From positions 62,001 through 126,000 of the forward strand of contig NZ_SCOM01000001.1 of NCBI RefSeq assembly GCF_005508865.1: a DNA stretch of 64,000 nt, written 5' to 3'. This DNA is from Pseudomonas sp. F(2018) (lineage in GTDB: Bacteria > Pseudomonadota > Gammaproteobacteria > Pseudomonadales > Pseudomonadaceae). Shown here one piece after another: positions 54,101-64,000 of the stretch. Below the pieces are notes generated by a model. That model saw only the letters and a program-made list of their open reading frames with translations. It had not been told where the DNA came from and searched no databases. Position 1 is the stretch's first letter, and each line of letters begins with the position of its first letter. Both the position numbers and the translations under genes were made by a program.

Positions 54101-55968
54101 CTGTTGGCGAGGCTGCCGCCGCGCCCGTCGCCGGCGCTGACCTTGATCTCATAGATGCCGGCATTGCCAAGTCCGGGTAGGCCGTTGAACGACAGCGTGG
54201 CGGCATCGAATCTCAGCCAGGAGGGCAGGGCCGTGCTATTGCCGAGGGTGGCCTTGTAGCTCAGCGTGTCGCCGTCGGGGTCGGAAAAGTTGCTAGCCGA
54301 GAAGCCGAAGGTGAATACCTGATTTTCCGTGATGGTCTGGTTCGGCAGGGCCTCGTGGAGAACCGGCGCCGCGTTGGGGGCTACGTTGCCATTGAACAGG
54401 ATATTGGCGGAACTCAGGGTGCTGAGATGGTTGCCCTGGATGGCCAGCTCGAAGTAGCGGCCCTCGGCGTCGCTTGCCAGTGAGCTCAGGTAGGTACGGT
54501 CGCTGGCGCTGCTGTAGCTCAGGCGCAGGGTGCCATCGAGGCCGTTGCCGAGCGCGCTGAAGCCCAGTTCGGAGAGGTCGATGCGGTCCAGGGCGGCATC
54601 GAAGTCAACGATATGGTCGCTGAACGCGCCGCTGCCGGTGCGATAGCTGTCCGCCGACGCCGCGTAACGGAAAATATCTGCGCCGCTGCCGCCGGTGAGC
54701 GTGTCGCGTCCGGCGCCGCCGACCAGTACATCGTTGCCTGCGCCGCCGGCCAGAGAGTCGTTGCCGTCCAGGCCGAGCAGGCGTTCGTCGGCCTCGCCGC
54801 CGGCCAGCCTGTCCCTGTCCTCGCTGCCGACGACCTGAACCAGCAGTTCGTGGCTGGGGTCGCTGGACAGCCGGCTGTCCGCTGCATGCAGCAGGGCCTG
54901 GCCGCTGAGCATCGCCTCGATCTGGTTGGCGTAGACGCCGGTGGCGTGGCTGCCATCGGCGACCTCCAGCACACCGTAAGTGGAGCCGGGGCCGCCGCTG
55001 ATCAGGTTCTGCTCGATGAGGTTGTGGCTGGAGACGACCGCAATACCGCCGCTGGCATCGGCCTCGACCAGGATCTCCGGCCCCGGGCCCGACTGGGCGT
55101 TGCCCTGCAGCTGGTTGGCGATGATCTGGTTGTGGCTGGCGCCGGAGAGCAAGATGCCCGGGCCGCCGTTGCCGCCGATCAGCGCGCCTTCCACACGCAC
55201 CTCGCTGGCTTGCTGCAGCGCGATGCCGGCCTGCCCGTTGTCCTGCAGCTCGCCGCCGAGAATCAGCAGGGGCGAGTCCGGCTGCGTGTCGGCGTCGCCA
55301 GCGATGAGCAGGCCATTGGCACCATTGGCGAAGGCATCGTTGTTGGTGAAGGTCAGGGCCGGATGGTGCGTGTCGAGGGCAAAGCCGTTGCCGTCGTTGC
55401 CGTAGGCCTGGTTGTCGGCATAGTGGCCACTGTTCGAGTCCCGGCTGATGAAGCCGTCCAGGCCATTGCCGTGGGCCACGCTCTCCTTGATCTGCAGGTG
55501 CGCGGTCTGGCCATCGACCCGAAAGCCGCTCCCCGATACGTCGCGAACCTCGACCCGCTCGATGCTCAGATTGCCGCTGATGCCGGCTGCGCTGGCGGCG
55601 AGGTGCCAGCCGTTGACTTCGCCGCTGCTGTTTCCGCGATTGCCGTCGAGGCTCAGGTCGCTGATGCCGACGCCCTGCAGCACTTCCCCGGTGGGCGAGC
55701 CGATCATGCCCATGAGGGGCAGGGCGGAGCCGTCCACCAGCTTGAGCACGGTGCTGCCCATGCCGGCACCAATCATGTCGACCTGGCTGTGCATGGTCAG
55801 GCAGTTGCCGGACCCCGTGCTATCGCCGCTGATCCGGTAGACCCCCTCCGGCAGGTAGACCACACCGCCTCCCGCGGTGAAGGCGGCATCGATGGCCGCC
55901 TGAATGGCCGATGTGTCGTCGGCGACTCCATCGCCCAGTGCCCCGTAAGCCTTCGCGTCGAAAACCAT
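51127..55968 (-). CDS. Alginate epimerase-like RTX protein with embedded SGNH esterase (PsmE-like)
   Basis: The 1613-residue protein starts MVFDAKAYGALGDGVADD, as AlgE-type mannuronan C-5-epimerases do. Domains: an A module with a beta-helix (about 1-370); three R modules (about 378-527, 639-785 and 803-951), each with GGxGxD nonapeptide calcium repeats; a cadherin/dystroglycan-like domain (about 530-635); an SGNH/acetylesterase domain (about 958-1215) with GQSNS, WGQGEDDA and DVWHMH; and a C-terminal RTX region (about 1238-1613). The order resembles P. syringae PsmE. However, the residues aligned with AlgE4 Tyr149, Asp152, His154 and His196 are Ser147, Arg150, Asp152 and Asn194, so epimerase activity is doubtful. 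No signal peptide is seen; type I secretion by the C-terminus is expected, although no exporter is in the window. Confidence 0.9.
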   Translation of the reverse strand: MVFDAKAYGALGDGVADDTSAIQAAIDAAFTAGGGVVYLPEGVYRISGDSTGSGNCLTMHSQVDMIGAGMGSTVLKLVDGSALPLMGMIGSPTGEVLQGVGISDLSLDGNRGNSSGEVNGWHLAASAAGISGNLSIERVEVRDVSGSGFRVDGQTAHLQIKESVAHGNGLDGFISRDSNSGHYADNQAYGNDGNGFALDTHHPALTFTNNDAFANGANGLLIAGDADTQPDSPLLILGGELQDNGQAGIALQQASEVRVEGALIGGNGGPGILLSGASHNQIIANQLQGNAQSGPGPEILVEADASGGIAVVSSHNLIEQNLISGGPGSTYGVLEVADGSHATGVYANQIEAMLSGQALLHAADSRLSSDPSHELLVQVVGSEDRDRLAGGEADERLLGLDGNDSLAGGAGNDVLVGGAGRDTLTGGSGADIFRYAASADSYRTGSGAFSDHIVDFDAALDRIDLSELGFSALGNGLDGTLRLSYSSASDRTYLSSLASDAEGRYFELAIQGNHLSTLSSANILFNGNVAPNAAPVLHEALPNQTITENQVFTFGFSASNFSDPDGDTLSYKATLGNSTALPSWLRFDAATLSFNGLPGLGNAGIYEIKVSAGDGRGGSLANSFLLVVDEAPAGTPTLHGSAGNDVLLGTSANETLLGLGGADTLMGGAGHDMLVGGLGRDTLTGGDGVDTFRFDTLHDSYRNGSPSCDLITDFDPATDRIDLSALGFSGLGNGLNGTLALSYSAASDRTYLRSLETDANGDRFELALQGNHLDTLNGSNLFLVTPPPPPPGTITPPPPTPVGTPGDDVLNGTDASELLLGHAGADKINGGGGNDIIDGGAGKDVLTGDDGADVFRFTELLDSFRNYGPANISAADTITDFTVGVDKIDLSALGITGLDDGYNHSVYLTLNETGTKTSIKSREPDADGNTFELALNGNHLGTLSEADFIFADPTPQTTLFIPTLGQSNSRALRMQGEDDDSGITEMIKQLKLYTDFDRVESLFSDAAGEPIDIAVGGSTVTGSSTASEAERAKSWWYSDTDQPGQALLNAVANLGSQLAALQAQGPVTFAMVWGQGEDDAMTYAAASDKSAAIELYKANTLKVFDYLKAQLGTPDAVFYVMLTGDYQQQGADLRGFTSEEIAEVVDGTQAIRQAQMEMAAGRSDIKIAVDYTDLPMRYEVDPLTYYYDVWHMHDDASEIIGQRLADFIANDLGYTSNPGDNNDPDAISMYPANKVVGGHGIDLLTGTPLADTLDGDEGANYMAGYEGSDVYVVNNPGDILFENGTGAEDHDTVVSSINWVLGDNLENLLLTGQARNGTGNSLANIIGGNDEDNVLDGGTGVDVLLGGKGSDTYFVDDAADRAMEGSNAGFDRVFSTASSYTLSYNLEELYLVAPGNSNGTGNAQDNTIYASSGNNVINGGDGVDTLSYAFAEAGVTVRLTTSAAQNTGGSGFDSLRHLENLIGSNHADNLTGDANDNILRGGAGNDVLNGGGGDDVLDGGSGADQLNGGAGADRYVFTSLSDLGLGDLADLISGFNGGEGDSIDFSALDANPLTAAREAFEFIGNQDFSATNATGQLRFADGALYGSINADSAAEFTIRLLGVTEFSQNDLLG

Positions 55969-56175
55969 GGTTCAGCCCCCCCGGCTAATCCCCCGCTTGG
56001 TAATAGCGGTTCGGATTGAAAGGGAATGGTTTAAGGCCTTTCCGGCGGGGTGGCGACGACCTTCCGTCAGAGAACTGGCCAAATGGCTAGGTTATACCGA
56101 TTTGCGGATCCAACCCTTTGATAGTCATGCTTATTTATTCTTCCTAACCGCTATGTCAGGAAAACGGCACGGGCA

Positions 56176-56205
56176 CAAAAAAGCCCGGCGATTGCCGGGC
56201 TTCTT
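56176..56205 (-). terminator. Rho-independent terminator of glyA
   Basis: On the minus strand AAGAAGCCCGGC-AATC-GCCGGGCTTTTTT follows the glyA stop within 20 bases. The stem is 7 to 9 bp with a T tract. The gap from 55969 to here is otherwise an ordinary promoter region of the RTX protein gene. Confidence 0.9.
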
Positions 56206-56224
56206 GTCACGACTTTGGCGCCAG

Positions 56225-57475
<1,251 letters not shown>

Positions 57476-57657
57476 GGTGGTCACCTGATCAATCAGCGGG
57501 CGGTAGTAAGAGTCTGTAAACGACGCATGGCGCGAGGCGCAGCGATCGTCAACAGGTTCTAAGGAAGGCGCGCATTCTACCCGATGTGTCGCGCGCTGGC
57601 ACATGAATGGCGGTCAAGTGCCGGACAAGCGGACCTCAAGCGGCCTGCTGCCGCCAC

Positions 57658-60600
57658 TCACGTCAGCATGAACAGGGCGTTGCCGCCGAACTGGGCCTCG
57701 AACTGGGCGGCCGCCATCGGCTTGCCGAACAGGTAGCCTTGCACCTCGTCGCAGTCGTGGTCGCGCAGGAAGTCCAGCTGCGCCTGGGTCTCTACGCCTT
57801 CGGCGATCACCGCCAGTCCCAGGCTGTGGGCCATGGCGATGATGGCGCGGGCGATCTGGCCATCCTGCTCGCCCTCGGGCAGGCCGTCGACGAAGCTGCG
57901 GTCGATCTTCAGCACGTCGATGGGGAACTGCTTGAGGTAGTTGAGCGAGCTGTAGCCGGTGCCGAAGTCGTCCACCGCGATGCACAGGCCGAGCTTCTTC
58001 AGGCTGGCCAGCACCTGCATGGTCTCGCCGACGTCGTTCATCAGGATGCTCTCGGTCAGCTCCAGTTCCAGGCAGGCCGGCGGCAGCCCGCTGGCGCCGA
58101 GGATGCGCGAGATGCGCATGCCCAGCTGGCCGTCGCCGAACTGGCGGGCGGAGAGGTTGACCGAGACCTTGGGCACTCGCACTTTCGCGTCGTGCCAGGC
58201 CTTGAGCTGGCGGCAAGCCTGGGCGAGCACCCAGTCGCCGACCTGGGCGATCAGGCCCAGCTCTTCCAGCACCGGGATGAACTCGTTAGGCGCCACCAGG
58301 CCGCGGCGCGGATGCTGCCAGCGCAGCAGGGCCTCGACGCCGGTCAGGCGCTTGCCGTCGCTGGACAGCTGCGGCTGGTAATAAAGGAGGAACTGGTTCT
58401 GCTCCAGGGCATGGCGCAAGTCGCTCTCCAGCTCCAGGCGCTGCAGTGCGGTGGCGTTCATCTCGGCCTGGTAGAACTGGAAGTTGTTCTTGCCGCGTTC
58501 CTTGGCGTGGTACATCGCCGTGTCGGCGTTCTTCATCAGCTGGCTCAGCTCGTCGCCGTCCTGCGGTGCCAGGGCGATGCCGATACTGGCGGTGACGAAG
58601 AACTCGCGGCCCTGCAGGACGAACGGCTGGGCCAGGCTGGCGAGGATCTGCTCGGCCACGTGGATGGCGCGGTTGAGTGCGCCGGCGCGGGTGTTGCGTG
58701 CCTGCAGCAGCAGGGTGAACTCGTCGCCGCCCATGCGCGCCACCGTGTCGTCCTCGGCGACGCAGGCGGCCAGGCGCACGGCCACGTCCTTGAGCATGCG
58801 GTCGCCGGCGGCATGGCCGAGGGAGTCGTTGATCGGCTTGAAGCGGTCCAGGTCGAGGAACATCAGCACCACCCACTCGTCATGCCGTTCGGCATGCTGC
58901 AGGGCTGTGTGCAGGCGGTCCTGGAACAGGGTGCGGTTGGGTAGCAGTGTCAGGGCGTCGTAGTAGGCCAGGCGGTGGATGCGCTGTTCGCTGGCCTTGC
59001 GCTCGCTGATGTCGTTGAAGAAGCACACGTAGCTGGCCAGGTCGCCGTCTTCGTCGTGCACCGCGGTGATGCCGACCCAGGCCGGGAACTGCTCGCTGTT
59101 CTTGCGCTTGAGCCACAGCTCACCCTCCCAGCTGCCGTGCTGGTTGAGCTGGGTGAGGATGTAGGCGAACTGGGCCGCCTGCTGGCGGTCGGCGGTGAGC
59201 ATGCCCGGCAGCTGGTCGAGCACCTCGGCGCCGGCATAGCCGGTGAGGCGCTGGAAAGTCTCGTTGATGCGCACGATGTAGCCGGCCGGGTCGGTGACCA
59301 GGATCGCCGCCGTCGAGTGCTCGAACACCGTGGCGGCCATGCGCAGGTCGCGCTCGGCGCGGCGCTGCTGGGTGATGTCGCGGCCGATGCCGAGCACGCC
59401 CTCGAAGCGGTCCTGTTCGTCCCACATCAGCGACAGGCGCATCTCCACGGTGATCTTGCGGTCGTCGGCGCGCAGGCAGTCGAAGATGAAGGTGCGCCCG
59501 GCCAGGCTGGCCTGCAGGCGGGCCAGCTTGTCCGCCTCGTTGAGGGCGCCGCGCACCTGCTCGACCAGCTGCAGCAGGCTGGCCAGCTGGCGCGGATTGG
59601 TCACGGTGCCGAGCAGGCCGTTGTCCAGTAGCCATTCCGGGCTGTAGCCGAAGAAGCTCTTGGCCGACGGGCTGACGTAGTTGAGTTGCAGCGTGTTGTC
59701 GGTGGACAGGATCACGTCGCTGATGCTCTCCGCCAGCAGACGGTAGCGCCGCTCGCTGTCGCTCAGGCTGGCCTGGGCGGCGATCTCGCCGGTGATGTCC
59801 TTGGCCACGCCGATCAGGCGGCTGACCCGGCCGTGGCGGTCGCGACTGAGGGCGTGCTCGCGGATGTCGAACCAGTGCCAGCTGCCGTCGCGGTGGCGCC
59901 AGCGCAGCTGGAAATGCAGCTGCTGACCCTGGCCGACCACCTTCTGCAGGTTGCGCAGGCGCTGGTACAGCTCGACGTCGTCGGGATGCAGGATTTTTTC
60001 CCACAGCTTGTCGCCGAAGCGGCGCATCTCTTCCTTGCTGTAGCCCAGATCCGGGCCCAGGCGGTTGTTGCTGAACATCACCCGCATGGTGCTCATGTCA
60101 TGCACGTAGAGGGTGTCCGGCACCGAGCGCAGCACGTCGGACCAGAAGCGCTCGCGCTCCACCAGCGACAGTTCCACGCGCTTGCGGCTGGTGATGTCGT
60201 GCACGCTGAGGGTCACCGCGCGCAGCTCGTCGCGGCTCTCGGGGAGCTGCAGGTTGAGCCACACGTAGCGCTCGTGGCCCTGGGGCGTGTGCATGCGGCT
60301 CTCGACCATCATGTCGCGCTCGCCGTCGAGCAGGGTGGTGATCAGCGCATGGCGGGCGCCGCCCTGGCGCAGCGGGGCGTAGCCGATCAGGTGGTCCCAG
60401 ACCTGGTCGGGGCTGTCCACGCCGAGCAGTTGCAGGGCCACCTTGTTCACTTCGCTGATGCGGATGCGCTGCAACAGCTCGACATGGTGCTGCGGGTCCA
60501 GGTTGAGCCAGGCCTGCAGCTGGCTGCTGTGCTGCAGACCCTGGGCGTCGAGGAAAATGCGCAGGTCGAGCAGGTCGAGCACGCAGAGGGCCACGCCGCT

Positions 60601-61836
60601 GCCTTCGAAGATGTCCTGGTAGCGCCGGCGGGTGTCCTCCAGCACATGCAGGGCCTGGCGTTCCTCGGTCACGTCGCGCAGTACCCAGGCGCGGCCCGGC
60701 TCGGGGTTGTCGGTGTAGAGGGCGTGGCAGGTCACGTCGAACAGGCGCCGTTCGCCGTCGAGCAGCACCTCGATGGGCTCGGCCTGCTCGTGGAAGGCGC
60801 TCTCCAGCCAGGGTGCCAGCGCCGGCAGCAGCTGCAGCACGTGCATCTCGCTGGCGGTGGCCAGATCCAGGCCGAACATCCGCTCGGCCCGCGGGTTGAG
60901 GTAGCTGATATGGCCGTCGGGCTGGGTCACCAGCACCCGCTCGTCGATGGCGCCAAGGGCGCCGATGGCGTCTTCCATGGAGCGGCGCGACAGCGCGTGG
61001 TAGGCGCGCAGGCGGCTCTGCTCGCGCAGCAGGCCGAACAGGGCGAGCAGGGCCAGGGCGCCACAGAGGATGAACAGCAGCAGCTTGCTGGCCTGGCGCG
61101 GCAGCAGCTCGGCACGCAGGGTATTGGCGTCGAACAGGGGGACCAGCTTCCAGTCACTGCCCGCTACCGGCAGCTCGGCGATGATCTGCTCCCTCTCGCT
61201 GGCACTGGGCTGGGCGGCCCCCTCGTTCACGGGCTGGCGCAACATCACCTGGCCGCTGACGCTGTCCAGCAGCAGCCAGGGCGTCTCGGCGGTCTGTGGC
61301 GGCAACCAGTTGCGCAGGGCCTGGTCCCGCAGGCGCACGCGCCAGCCGCCCTGGTGATCGGGGCGTGGCAGGTCGAGCAGCAGCAGGCCGCGGTCCTGGG
61401 CGAAGTGATAGGGCTGGTCGCTGACGAAGGGCACCGGGTTGCCGAGGGTCGGCTGGCTGTCCACCAGCGGTTTTCCGCCGGCATCGAACCACACCAGGCT
61501 GTGCAGGGCCGGGAAGACGCCGCGCAGCCGCTGCAGCAGTACGCTCTGCTCGTCCGCCGCCAGCGGCCGGTCCGCCGCGGTGGCGAGGAAGGCCAGGCCG
61601 GCCTCGGCCTTGAGACGCATGGTCAGGCCAAGGTGGTTGCGCTGCTGCTCGGCGTGGTCCAGGTGATGGCGCCGCTCGCTCTGTTCCTGGTTGCTGGCCT
61701 CCTGCTGCAGCTGCCACAGCAGCAGGCCGAGCATCAGCGCGACCAGCAGTCCCAGGGCGCCTTTCAGTGAACCACGGTGGGGCCGGGCGAGCGCATCGCC
61801 AGAAGAACGGGAAGAAGGAGGGCGGGATCGTGACAC
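57658..61836 (-). CDS. morA: Membrane PAS-GGDEF-EAL protein (MorA-like)
   Basis: The protein is about 1392 residues from GTG 61836 (an ATG at 61920 would add 28). Two transmembrane helices (about 26-43, [18 protein letters not shown], and 252-270, [19 protein letters not shown]) flank a periplasmic sensor. Several PAS domains follow, then GGDEF at 1036-1040 (MGGDEF) and EAL at 1168-1170 (GVEALLRW). Both catalytic signatures are canonical, so it may make and degrade c-di-GMP. In P. aeruginosa MorA controls motility and biofilm. The gene lies next to glyA as there. Confidence 0.93.
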   Translation of the reverse strand: MSRSRPPSSRSSGDALARPHRGSLKGALGLLVALMLGLLLWQLQQEASNQEQSERRHHLDHAEQQRNHLGLTMRLKAEAGLAFLATAADRPLAADEQSVLLQRLRGVFPALHSLVWFDAGGKPLVDSQPTLGNPVPFVSDQPYHFAQDRGLLLLDLPRPDHQGGWRVRLRDQALRNWLPPQTAETPWLLLDSVSGQVMLRQPVNEGAAQPSASEREQIIAELPVAGSDWKLVPLFDANTLRAELLPRQASKLLLFILCGALALLALFGLLREQSRLRAYHALSRRSMEDAIGALGAIDERVLVTQPDGHISYLNPRAERMFGLDLATASEMHVLQLLPALAPWLESAFHEQAEPIEVLLDGERRLFDVTCHALYTDNPEPGRAWVLRDVTEERQALHVLEDTRRRYQDIFEGSGVALCVLDLLDLRIFLDAQGLQHSSQLQAWLNLDPQHHVELLQRIRISEVNKVALQLLGVDSPDQVWDHLIGYAPLRQGGARHALITTLLDGERDMMVESRMHTPQGHERYVWLNLQLPESRDELRAVTLSVHDITSRKRVELSLVERERFWSDVLRSVPDTLYVHDMSTMRVMFSNNRLGPDLGYSKEEMRRFGDKLWEKILHPDDVELYQRLRNLQKVVGQGQQLHFQLRWRHRDGSWHWFDIREHALSRDRHGRVSRLIGVAKDITGEIAAQASLSDSERRYRLLAESISDVILSTDNTLQLNYVSPSAKSFFGYSPEWLLDNGLLGTVTNPRQLASLLQLVEQVRGALNEADKLARLQASLAGRTFIFDCLRADDRKITVEMRLSLMWDEQDRFEGVLGIGRDITQQRRAERDLRMAATVFEHSTAAILVTDPAGYIVRINETFQRLTGYAGAEVLDQLPGMLTADRQQAAQFAYILTQLNQHGSWEGELWLKRKNSEQFPAWVGITAVHDEDGDLASYVCFFNDISERKASEQRIHRLAYYDALTLLPNRTLFQDRLHTALQHAERHDEWVVLMFLDLDRFKPINDSLGHAAGDRMLKDVAVRLAACVAEDDTVARMGGDEFTLLLQARNTRAGALNRAIHVAEQILASLAQPFVLQGREFFVTASIGIALAPQDGDELSQLMKNADTAMYHAKERGKNNFQFYQAEMNATALQRLELESDLRHALEQNQFLLYYQPQLSSDGKRLTGVEALLRWQHPRRGLVAPNEFIPVLEELGLIAQVGDWVLAQACRQLKAWHDAKVRVPKVSVNLSARQFGDGQLGMRISRILGASGLPPACLELELTESILMNDVGETMQVLASLKKLGLCIAVDDFGTGYSSLNYLKQFPIDVLKIDRSFVDGLPEGEQDGQIARAIIAMAHSLGLAVIAEGVETQAQLDFLRDHDCDEVQGYLFGKPMAAAQFEAQFGGNALFMLT

Positions 61837-62097
61837 GCGTATAACCCTGCTGATACAGCTGCCGGATCGGGGCCTTGCCTGGCAATCGGAACCGCGTAGC
61901 ATGCCCGGAAAAGCGGCCAAGTGCTATCACTGTCCATCGGGTCCGGTTTGCCCCTCCGGGAGCATTCCGGTAGCTTTGCCGCACGCGCGTGGGCGCGGAG
62001 CTATGATGCTCCCTGCCCCAGAGTATTGCTCAGCGGCCGGTCGGTCGCTGGCGCATTTACCTCTCAATCCCTCAGTTACGCAGAACCAAGGTCATCC

Positions 62098-63765
<1,668 letters not shown>

Positions 63766-63784
63766 GCGTTCGGCGTCAGCCAAG

Positions 63785-63810
63785 AAAAAGGGGCCTCAGG
63801 GCCCCTTTTT
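63785..63810. terminator. Bidirectional terminator between ettA and gntK
   Basis: AAAAAGGGGCC-TCAG-GGCCCCTTTTT has a GC stem with A and T tracts on the two sides. The gntK stop (63796-63798 on the minus strand) lies inside the hairpin, so the last residues of gntK are encoded by the terminator. Confidence 0.9.
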
Positions 63811-64000
63811 CGTGCTCAGGTGTTGGACTATCTGGTCGACTATGGCCTCGGGCGGGCGGCGGATATCGAGAACCATGGCCTCGTCTGCCTGCGGTGGTTG
63901 CAGCAGGTCCAGCTGGCTCTCCAGCAGCGGTGGCGCGAAGAAATGCCCCTGTCGCTGGCGCAGCCGTGCGGCCAGCAGTTCCGCCGGGCCGTCGAGATAG
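63796..64000 (-). CDS. gntK: Gluconokinase, 3' part only
   Basis: The reverse strand gives 67 residues to a TGA at 63796-63798. The segment LDGPAELLAARLRQRQGHFF and APPLLESQLDLL is the C-terminal part of gluconokinase (GntK), with the RxGHFxPxxLLxSQ motif. The start is outside the window. The enzyme phosphorylates gluconate to 6-phosphogluconate. The product ends STKKGP, encoded partly in the terminator hairpin. Confidence 0.88.
   Translation of the reverse strand, partial: YLDGPAELLAARLRQRQGHFFAPPLLESQLDLLQPPQADEAMVLDIRRPPEAIVDQIVQHLSTKKGP

Noticed and set aside
51430..54830. Regularly spaced similar DNA segments that could be taken for a tandem repeat or CRISPR array
   Set aside because: They are the codons of GGxGxDxLx calcium-binding nonapeptides in one reading frame, with varied spacers inside a protein.
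59686..61770. 694-codon plus-strand open frame opposite morA
   Set aside because: The opposite strand encodes a multi-domain PAS-GGDEF-EAL protein; the plus-strand translation has no recognisable domain.

Overview
The window is high-GC, densely packed bacterial chromosome that reads as Pseudomonas. Supporting signs are a ttgR/ttgABC (mexAB-oprM-like) efflux locus, a cyanide-insensitive cioAB oxidase with a perfect ANR/FNR-type box, several Pseudomonas-style palindromic intergenic repeats, and the block mscL ... radA, mapZ (PA4608-like), cstA/ybdD, cobW-like GTPase, glyA, morA (PA4601-like), which has the same order as a known P. aeruginosa neighbourhood. No rRNA, tRNA, CRISPR array, phage or insertion sequence was recognised. 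Both ends cut a gene. Layout: 1-5.7 kb holds a three-gene overlapping cassette (DUF2126 putative amidoligase with transglutaminase-type family, circularly permuted ATP-grasp plus alpha-E protein, transglutaminase-like protease), predicted to make or cut peptide/isopeptide bonds in an uncharacterised pathway. 5.9-17.9 kb is a housekeeping and accessory mix: HI0933-type flavoprotein, class V aminotransferase, histone-deacetylase-like amidohydrolase, a GNAT/SagB-like nitroreductase/tesB/HAD run (the SagB-like gene carries a one-base frameshift), fatty acyl-CoA synthetase, AraC regulator, YpfJ-type metallopeptidase, DUF411 and DUF4345 proteins. 17.9-24.5 kb is the ttgR-ttgABC multidrug pump with its shared operator and a strong terminator. 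24.5-31.5 kb has trmA with a purine permease, a DJ-1-like gene coupled to a small SecD-P1-like lipoprotein, a secreted CSLREA/beta-helix protein, and a MerR-type regulator divergent from a cation efflux gene with a classical 19-bp-spacer promoter. 31.6-37.7 kb has cioAB plus a 40-residue DUF2474 subunit gene, rlmG, an orphan TRAP solute-binding protein and a ferredoxin-NADP reductase. 38-64 kb holds a TerC/CBS membrane protein, mscL, a stand-alone EAL protein, two DUF465 genes, radA, a DUF3142/TPR-like/mapZ overlapping operon, cstA-ybdD, cobW-like, a 1613-residue alginate-epimerase-like RTX protein, glyA, morA, ettA and the end of gntK. How the genes work together: three cyclic-di-GMP components (an EAL phosphodiesterase candidate, the PilZ effector MapZ and the GGDEF/EAL protein MorA) lie within 22 kb. 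The most unusual gene is the giant alginate-epimerase-like protein at 51127-55968. It resembles the combined mannuronan C-5-epimerase/O-acetylhydrolase architecture known from P. syringae PsmE, but all four residues aligned with the AlgE4 epimerase active site are substituted while the embedded SGNH-type esterase motifs look intact. It sits as an apparent insertion within the otherwise conserved cobW-glyA-morA order. Functional statements come from motif recognition and memory of the families; no database search was possible.
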